The notes beneath the pieces were generated by a model, which was not told the DNA's origin, did not search any database, and was given only the letters and a program-made list of their open reading frames with translations. A program made the position numbers and the translations under genes. Shown here piece after piece: positions 57,441-64,000 of a stretch of DNA of 64,000 bases (the first letter of the stretch is position 1; each line of letters begins with the position of its first letter). This DNA is from Polytrichum commune (Eukaryota; Streptophyta; Polytrichopsida; Polytrichales; Polytrichaceae), in NCBI GenBank assembly GCA_950295325.1, contig OX485804.1, forward strand, positions 15,748,001-15,812,000. The letters are read 5' to 3'.

Positions 57441-60022
57441 AAAAGAGACTCTACATCTTGCACACCATATTTGTGAATATAATAGCGCTCTTAGGCATAT
57501 CCTACATGGACTCTTTGTCAATTTTGTACCTTTTTGACATGCCTAATCCTTGGAATAGTGGTGGTGGTGGAGATTTAAGAAGATGTTGCACTCAGAAGTA
57601 TAGAGAATAAAAGTTCCTTTTAGGCTAAACTTACCAATATATTGGTGTGTTGGTGGTGAGATGCATCATAAGGGATGCTTCTCTCACGTTCAATAGAAAT
57701 TAGCCCCCCCAACGTCCCCCTATTGCCACCATTAGTGAAGGCTACCCTTCCCAAGGTATCGATTAAGCGGATCTTACCTTCATTTTGGTTCTAACAAATT
57801 CAATTCGATTATTCTCAAAACAGTAACCAAATTCAATGCACTATGAACACACGATGTAATTCATTCCATTATAAACATGTCCTTGGCATCAATTCTAAAG
57901 TACAAACCTTGCTACATACCACCCACATCCGATCAGGACGAGTAACCACTTAACCCTTGAAGGCCAAACCTCCCCAAAACCGTCCAAAAACTTCAACCCA
58001 TTTCCACAATTTCTTGAGGAAAAACTCGTACCTCTTTGGTCGGTTACGATTATACATACGATAACTTCATAAAGCTAAGACAGTTCACACAAACTTTCAA
58101 CCATTCACGTGTCCAAAGTCATGAGATTGTAACATAAACATGTACACTAGGATGGTCGAGCAAAGGTGATTGTCCAGACCAAAAAGTCCTTGCCGACCTT
58201 TAATGCTCGAGGCCCACACCCATACCTTTTTAGGAGTGAGCCATTCCATGTTATTGAGCATGCATCATTGTTCTTGGACCGGCCGTGGGTGGGTGTTTGG
58301 CTGCGTGGGATTTATAAAGAGTCTATATATGCACATTGGGCCCCATGCGATTCATGGATCCTCGGACACTTGAGTCTTCTTCTTCTTCTTCTTCTTCTTA
58401 TATGTAAACACATATTTATAGACATGAATAGTGCTTCTGACCTTCCACGACCCTTTATATCCACCTCGAGCATTGTGCTTGGTTGCTTATGGAGCGCCTA
58501 CCTCCCTAGCTAGACCCTACCAAGGAAGGGGCTAAGCTCTAGGGATGTGTTGGGCGAGCGAGGATTTTTTGTCAGTAAAAGAGGGAGCTAGTAGCTCATG
58601 GGCGAATGAAGAGGAGGAATCTAGTTATATAGTGCACGAGCTTGCTTATGTTTGAAGCTAACTTATTGGTCATGATTTCGTTGAGCAACCCACTTAATTA
58701 GGCCCGTTTTCATACCTATATATATATATGTAAGTTGTGAAGTAGGCTCTCCTTGTTGCACCTCCACCTCAAGAAACCCGACGAGGGTTAGTAACCTAAA
58801 ACCGACAAAATGAGCATTGAGCATGGTTTTTGCCATCATGTTTATGGGTTTAAAATATGTCTTTTTACGTTATTGCAAGATCGTGTGGATTCAACGTATC
58901 AAAGAGCACATTGTTTGGATGTCATATGTCACAAGTGATGCGGTTTTAGTTTTTTTTTATAAAATATAGGCGATCGAAGATCAACATATGTATTCGATGT
59001 TCAGATGGTGTACATCTACATGTATATATTTTGATATTTCATTTTTATTTTAAAAATCCCCTTCCCACAAATTGCAATACTTGAGAAAAAGACAAATTTT
59101 TTTGGCCAACATTTCATGAGATGTGGCCAATTGGTATACCACTCGTTAATGCCCCCACAAAATTGCCATGCCTCATTCAATTCAATGATTTTTTGTTTTC
59201 ACATTCATGCACCCTGAGAACATTTATCCCAACACACAAAATATTATCATTAATGCACCCAAGAGCAATGAGGACTTCCTTCAAGGTTTCAATGATTTCA
59301 CTTCTACATGTTAGCGCTTCGACATGACATAGCAAGGACAGACGCCACTCAAAATCACATATTGAGCTCCATATAAAGATCCAAGCCAAGGTTCATAAAC
59401 CAACATGGCCTTTTCTATATTGATTGCATGTGTTGCTCTATTGGTCCATACACGATGCACATATCCAGTGGCCTGTGATCCATACTAATGTTTGCTGCTA
59501 GCTACAACAATAATTCGTAGGCAAGTAGATTCTCTACAAGACATAAATGCCTAGTATTGAGCCTCAATACATATATATTAACTTTTAATGTTACTATCGA
59601 CTTATAGTGGAGCACTTATCAAGGGTGCACTTAGTTTGAGGGCATAACTTCAAATATCTCAAGCATGAATGGGCAAGGAAAATCCAACCAAATAAGCACT
59701 TTGCTAGGAACACAACAAGGGAAAACGCTATTAAAAATCACATATTGAGCTCCATGTATATTCAAGGTAGGGTTTAGGGACCAACATGGTTGTTTTTATT
59801 ACATGGTTGAAGTGCAAGACTTCGTGAGGAACCCCAATTTAGTAAAGAAAAACCGAAATATCACCTCACACCAAACTATCAATGCATGGGGAGAACCGAT
59901 CACTAGTTACATGCCCTTCTTTTGGCTTGTGACCAGTGCAAAAGAAAGCCTTGACCATGATCACCAACACACGAACTTGAGACCAAGCTTCTCCCTCTCT
60001 CTCTCTAGATATATATATATAT
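57441..60022. other. No gene recognised; rearranged hAT-like fragments near 59.8 kb
   Basis: (TTC)n at 58376-58398 and a (TA)n near 58718. 59820-59912 contains pieces of family A in scrambled order ('ccccaatttagtaaagaaaaacc' then 'ggggagaaccgatcactagtt'). The longest open frame (115 codons at 58166-58513) crosses the TTC repeat and has no motif. Confidence 0.45.
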
Positions 60023-60583
60023 AGTCCACCCTCTATAAATGTTACACCTATAAGTGTTAACCCTCTATAAATGTTAACTTTCTTCTACTCCCCACATATT
60101 GCACACTATAAATGTTAAACGTGTTAACTGTTAACAAAATGGTACTCCCTTCTTTGTAAATTCGACTCTATAAAAGTTAACGAATGAAATACAAGCATAT
60201 TAGTATTAGAAATGCAATCTAGTTTTGGTACCATTAGAAGGTATATGGAATCACGTTCATGTGATGTGTCCAAATATGTGGGTTTGTTGGTGCAGATTGA
60301 GAAATATTTGCAAGTTGTGCATGCAGATGAATCTCACCAAAGAACCATTGATTCATACTTCACCCGTGATTTGTAAACTTGATATTGAATAAAGTTTTGA
60401 TTGGGTTTGCAATTTTATGAATGGTATTCTCTCGCAAGGACTCTTCATAATTGCTTATATTTATAAATGTTAAGATTTGTATATTGCTCAAAAAAATAAA
60501 TTTATAATGGTTAACTGTTAACACATCTATAAATGTTAAGTTTGATCCACTACCAAGAGTTAACATTTATAGAGGGTAGACTG
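60023..60583 (+). mobile_element. pogo/Emigrant-type (Tc1/mariner) deletion derivative
   Basis: The termini AGTCCACCCTCTATAAATGT and the inverse ..ATTTATAGAGGGTAGACTG lie in TA-repeat sequence, so the TA target duplication cannot be told from the microsatellite. The CAGT..ACC.CTATAAAT pattern resembles the Arabidopsis Emigrant/Lemi1 pogo-like group. The terminal motif is repeated inside both ends. The interior keeps a short transposase tail (60212-60376); the catalytic domain is absent. Confidence 0.75.
60212..60376 (+). pseudogene. C-terminal tail of a pogo/Tigger-like transposase
   Basis: A 54-residue open frame ends ..VQIEKYLQVVHADESHQRT then IDSYFTRDL. A C-terminal acidic segment followed by (T)IDSYF-type residues is typical of pogo/Tigger (CENP-B-like) transposases. 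The DNA-binding and DDE domains have been deleted, so no function remains. The assignment rests on the tail motif and its position in a pogo-type element. Confidence 0.55.
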
Positions 60584-60695
60584 TATATATATATACACAC
60601 ACACTCTCTCTCTCTCTCACGCCTAGTATAGAATTAAGAACCCATTTCTTGATATGATGGAATCGGGAAGCCATTCCCTTGAGAGAATGGTAGTG

Positions 60696-61060
60696 CCCTA
60701 ACATTACCCAACCCAATACTCTTAACTCCGGCGCGGAGTTCGATGCGGCTCCGATGCGGCTCCGGGGAGGTTCGGATGCCAGCTCCGGTGGGTCCATTTT
60801 TCTGGCCCTCCCCGTTTTGGCCCCTTGATGACTTTTTTTGGTTTTTTTTTGCTAAATTTGGGTTCTACGGCCCCAAATTACTCTAGGAGGCCCCTTATGA
60901 GATCAAGTAAGGCCCCACCCAATCAAAAAAATAGGGGGCAATTTTTGCCCCAACCCACCCGAACCCACCGAAGCTGGCATCCGAACCTCCCCGGAGCCGC
61001 GTCGGAGCCGCATCGAACTCCGCGCCGGAGTTAAGAGTATTGGGTTGGGTAATGTTATCC
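60696..61060. mobile_element. Mutator-like TIR element with 9-bp target duplication
   Basis: 365 bp flanked by an exact 9-bp repeat ATGGTAGTG (60687-60695 and 61061-61069). The terminal inverted repeats are nearly 100 bp long and almost identical (ACATTACCCAACCCAATACT, then AACTCCGGCGCGGAGTT and GGCTCCGGGGAGGTTCGG), and are strikingly GC-rich. The short centre is T/G-rich and non-coding. Long repeats and a 9-bp duplication are the Mutator signature. Confidence 0.92.
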
Positions 61061-61973
61061 ATGGTAGTGGTCGCTCATCAACAAGCGCATCTATAATAAA
61101 CGGATCCCCTAGCCTCCTCATCCCGGAGCTCGACCGTATACTTCAAAAAACAAAAGGGCACTTGCTGTCACCATGCCTATATTTAGAAAAAGAAGAAGCC
61201 CAACACCGATTTTGCAGCCACAGTGCATGGTTGGCTGGACAGAAAGCACAACCAAAAAAAACAAACACAAACACAACAACAAACACACTCCACTGTGTTC
61301 CCTTCCCCCTGTTCCAGTTCAGAGGACGGCAGCGGATGGATGAACACATGGGACGCACAGTGATTACTATGTACTATACTATTCCGTCCCTCTCCTTTCA
61401 TCCACCGACCCCCGGAAAAGTCATCCGTCCCGCACTGGTACCCCTCCACGTCACCCATGCAGCGGCCTTCCTCAGAAGCCGGCCCTGCCTACCTGGCCCG
61501 AAAGCCATGCCAGGTCAGCAATAAAGGGAGGGCCCTATGGGCCTGGAGGGGGGTACCAACCATGCACTTTTTCACTTTTCGTTTGCTGCTCCTGCGTGCG
61601 TCCACTTATGGAGGCCCAGATACTTTATTGAGGCCCATGAGAGATACTTTGCATAGTGGAGCCCCCCCCCCCCAAAAAAACCACCAAGAGCGCTTGCGAG
61701 GGGTACTAGTACCGCGGGCACATATACATACATATATATATATATATATGTATCTAATAATACTAATACTAATAACAACAAAAATGTTGTGATACTTTGT
61801 GAATGAGTCATACTTAATGTGTATGTATACTCGAATGAATGAATTCGGGGTTGATTTGGCCGCATCGGTCTTATAATGATAAACAATAAGGGTGGGCACA
61901 CTAGTATCTATAAAGGGCCTGCTAGTAGGGCTAGTTGTAGGTGGCGTCTCGGGGTCTTAATATGTTCGCGGCC
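61061..61973. other. No gene recognised
   Basis: Unique-looking, moderately GC-rich sequence. A C12 tract followed by A7 lies at 61662-61680 and a (TA)n at 61731-61750. Open frames up to 159 codons on the plus strand (61045-61524) show no domain. Confidence 0.4.
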
Positions 61974-62220
61974 CAATGAACGGGGAGAACCGACCGCTAG
62001 TTACAAATGAACGGGTTGCGTTTGAGAAATAACCGGTCGAAAAGTTGAAGAACTAGAGGAAAGTGACCGACTGTTTGAGGGAAATGTGTGTGGAGTATAC
62101 CTCAACGAATAAGAAGAAGAAGAAGAAGAAGAAAGGCCAAACGATCACAACGTGTAACCGGTTGGACTTGGAAACACTAGGTTTTGGACCGATTGTGCGT
62201 AAAAACCTCTCCCGACACTA
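61974..62220 (+). mobile_element. Family A hAT-type MITE with an AAG expansion
   Basis: Starts CAATGAACGGGGAGAACCG, ends ..CCTCTCCCGACACTA. The interior blocks (aaataaccggtcga, acgtgtaaccggttggactt) match other copies. An (AAG)n run at 62108-62133 has expanded inside it. A clear 8-bp duplication is not preserved. Confidence 0.82.
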
Positions 62221-62870
62221 TTTCACGCCTTTCATTCCTTCTTCAATCCTCTTGCAAGCGAGATGGGTTGTTCATGGGTAAAATTTACGTTCTTTCCGAT
62301 TAGCCCGGTGTTCCTAGGATACGGGAACACACGTGATTAGTATGAGATGGTGAGTGAGTCCAAATCGAGGCCGTAGCCACTTTCCTCATAGTTTTCGGAG
62401 CTCGTACGAGTGTTTTCTTCATCATCAACGTGAGGATTCTCATGCTCGTGAAATGGTCATATAGGTCCTCCCTCGGTTATGTTGATTGTTGAACTGAGAA
62501 TGGTTCATTTGACTTTAAATGTGTAGCCCAATCTTATTTAAACATGTGGTGTCTTTGCAACATTTGTTCTTGGAGCCACATCTATCCATATACCACTCAA
62601 ATGTAGGTAGTTGATTAAGAAAAATAACTAATGTTAGGGTTGTCTGCCTTAGATTGATATTACATGTGGGTGGTAAGCATGTTGTTTGGCACTTTGATGC
62701 AAAAGTCTTAATTTTGGAAGTGACACATGTAATTTAGAGGAAAATGACACGTGACACTTTGCTTGAAATTTGAATCGACGTGTGTTGAACCCTAAACTAA
62801 ATGCCGTGTGTACATGTTGGGGATATTTAATGGGATTGCCTTCTCAAGGTAAAGTTAGCAATCGACTCAC
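62221..62870. other. No gene; dispersed repeat copy
   Basis: 62420-62640 matches the repeat near 7720-7900 (gattct..tgctcgtgaaatggtcatata). Nothing else. Confidence 0.45.
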
Positions 62871-63095
62871 TGCACCATTTATGATATTTAGAGTCACTTA
62901 CTCTCCAGAGTTACGTGATGCTATAGCTTTTTTTTGCTAAGAATGTACCTTTCATACCAAGTAAAGTGTTTTATGTTGCAGATTGTCCGTACAACCTTTT
63001 TAGTCTTTGTTGGTAGCAAATGAAATCTATGGTGAGAAGTTATAGCCTTGTGCAATTCCACTTGGTAAGTGACACTAAATACCATGACCGGTGTA
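62871..63095. mobile_element. Short family P-related MITE, second copy
   Basis: 225 bp with ends TGCACCATTTATGATATTTA and ..GACACTAAATACCATGACCG. Same type and length as 44946-45168; the cores have diverged. Confidence 0.75.
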
Positions 63096-64000
63096 CTTCT
63101 TTGCAAATTATAGCCACACTACCAACATATGAGCCCCAGAGCACACATCAAGTGCAACTGGAAAATTGCAAATCTAATAGTGGGATAGATTTTGTGTTAG
63201 ACTATTAGATTAGCTCTAGGACTTGTATGCTCACACAAGGATGCATTAAGGGATGGCCCCAGGGTACTTAATGAGTTAAGCTGCACCATTTAGTGCAGGT
63301 AATTGGGCCCATACTACGTCAAGAATCATGAGAGTATCGTAAGCGCAAACTTATAAAGAGGTGTTTCATATTACGACACTAAAATACAAAGTATCATGGA
63401 CGACATATCCTACATGACCCTAAGCAGTGGATGTTGAAGTAAGTACAGACTGCTAAAAATCCCACCAAGAATCATTCAGGAATCTAAGAATACAGAAGCT
63501 TGACTTTGGGATTTATAAAAATTGCCATGCACTTGGAAAGAGTGTAGACCTCACCATTTGGATGACAGATCTTTGTTGAAAGCAACTTGTATGCAAGAAA
63601 TATTCAAGAAGTGCCATATGCCATCCTTTTTATATCGACGAGGCACAGAATAAAGAAGGCTTGTGCCCCCTTTCAATCATGAAAACCTATGTCCTTTTTG
63701 CCAGCCACCAAATTGTCACTCCTGACAGGGACCACTTCTTCGTGACCTTTGGTGCATCAAATTAGATTCCTGAATGATGATTCTGTCCTTTTGTTGGATG
63801 CGACTTTCTTAAATTTCACCCATTAGTCAAAAAAACGAACTTTGAAAGCTTCACCTCAGCTGATAACTCTAAAGTGGCTCCAACCCTAGCTTATTATTGA
63901 AGCTCTGTTTATCACTTGTGAATTGTGATAGAAAGTCACTCGCAAATTCCTCCACCACAGAAAACTGCACTCGTTCTTTACCATCCTCAATTCTATCTAT
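63096..64000. other. No gene recognised
   Basis: Apparently unique sequence. Near the right edge (about 63890-64000) the minus strand has a stretch without stops (DGKERVQFSVVEEFASDF), which could be part of a gene or retroelement beyond the window, but I cannot identify it. Confidence 0.3.

Noticed and set aside
61045-61524. 159-codon plus-strand open frame
   Set aside because: No domain and no coding-like pattern; it begins inside the Mutator-like terminal repeat.
63890-64000. Minus-strand stretch DGKERVQFSVVEEFASDF as a reverse-transcriptase linker
   Set aside because: Vaguely similar, but the following sequence does not continue into a reverse-transcriptase core in any frame, so it is not called.

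Overview
The window reads as nuclear DNA of a land plant; I cannot place the lineage. The evidence is a CONSTANS-like B-box/CCT gene with short GT-AG introns, a copy of plant-type U6 snRNA sequence, and a dense layer of plant-type DNA-transposon miniatures (hAT, PIF/Harbinger, Mutator-like, Tc1/mariner-pogo). There is no operon structure and most of the sequence is non-coding.

Only one gene is well supported: a group III CONSTANS-like transcriptional regulator on the minus strand (13046..15651). It has five coding exons, 566 residues, two N-terminal B-boxes and a C-terminal CCT domain, and every splice junction is readable. It lies in a stretch of about 7 kb (roughly 11.3-18.5 kb) where I see no transposon-like repeats. 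That stretch also holds its probable 5' leader, with a 12-codon upstream ORF and a possible leader intron, and its promoter side.

Layout. 1-2.5 kb: mostly unique sequence, a weak exon candidate and a U6-like pseudogene. 2.6-11.3 kb: miniature transposons, some nested, including two hAT-type copies with exact 8-bp target duplications. 11.3-18.5 kb: the CONSTANS-like gene. 18.5-24 kb: two miniature elements, poly(C) tracts and a five-unit tandem repeat of about 300 bp. 24-34 kb: dispersed repeats, a GC-rich island near 28.6 kb and a Harbinger-type element at 31.5 kb. 34-36 kb: a composite block of alternating hAT-like and Harbinger-like units. 36-42 kb: tandem and dispersed repeats. 42.6-43.9 kb: a decayed non-LTR retrotransposon reading frame. 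44.9-53 kb: many miniature elements, including a second copy of the 31.5-kb element whose central 30 bp are inverted. 53.4-55.4 kb: a tandem array made from part of a transposon. 55.4-62.3 kb: a tandemly duplicated hAT-type unit with a nested element, a pogo-type deletion derivative that keeps a transposase tail, and a Mutator-like element with long GC-rich terminal repeats. 62.9-64 kb: one more miniature element and unique sequence.

The most informative observations are the transposon structures (internal inversion, nesting with a visible empty site, conversion of an element into a tandem array, composite tandem units) and, in the host gene, a 9-residue in-frame tandem duplication plus an upstream ORF. 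I did not find evidence for a new enzymatic or defence system.
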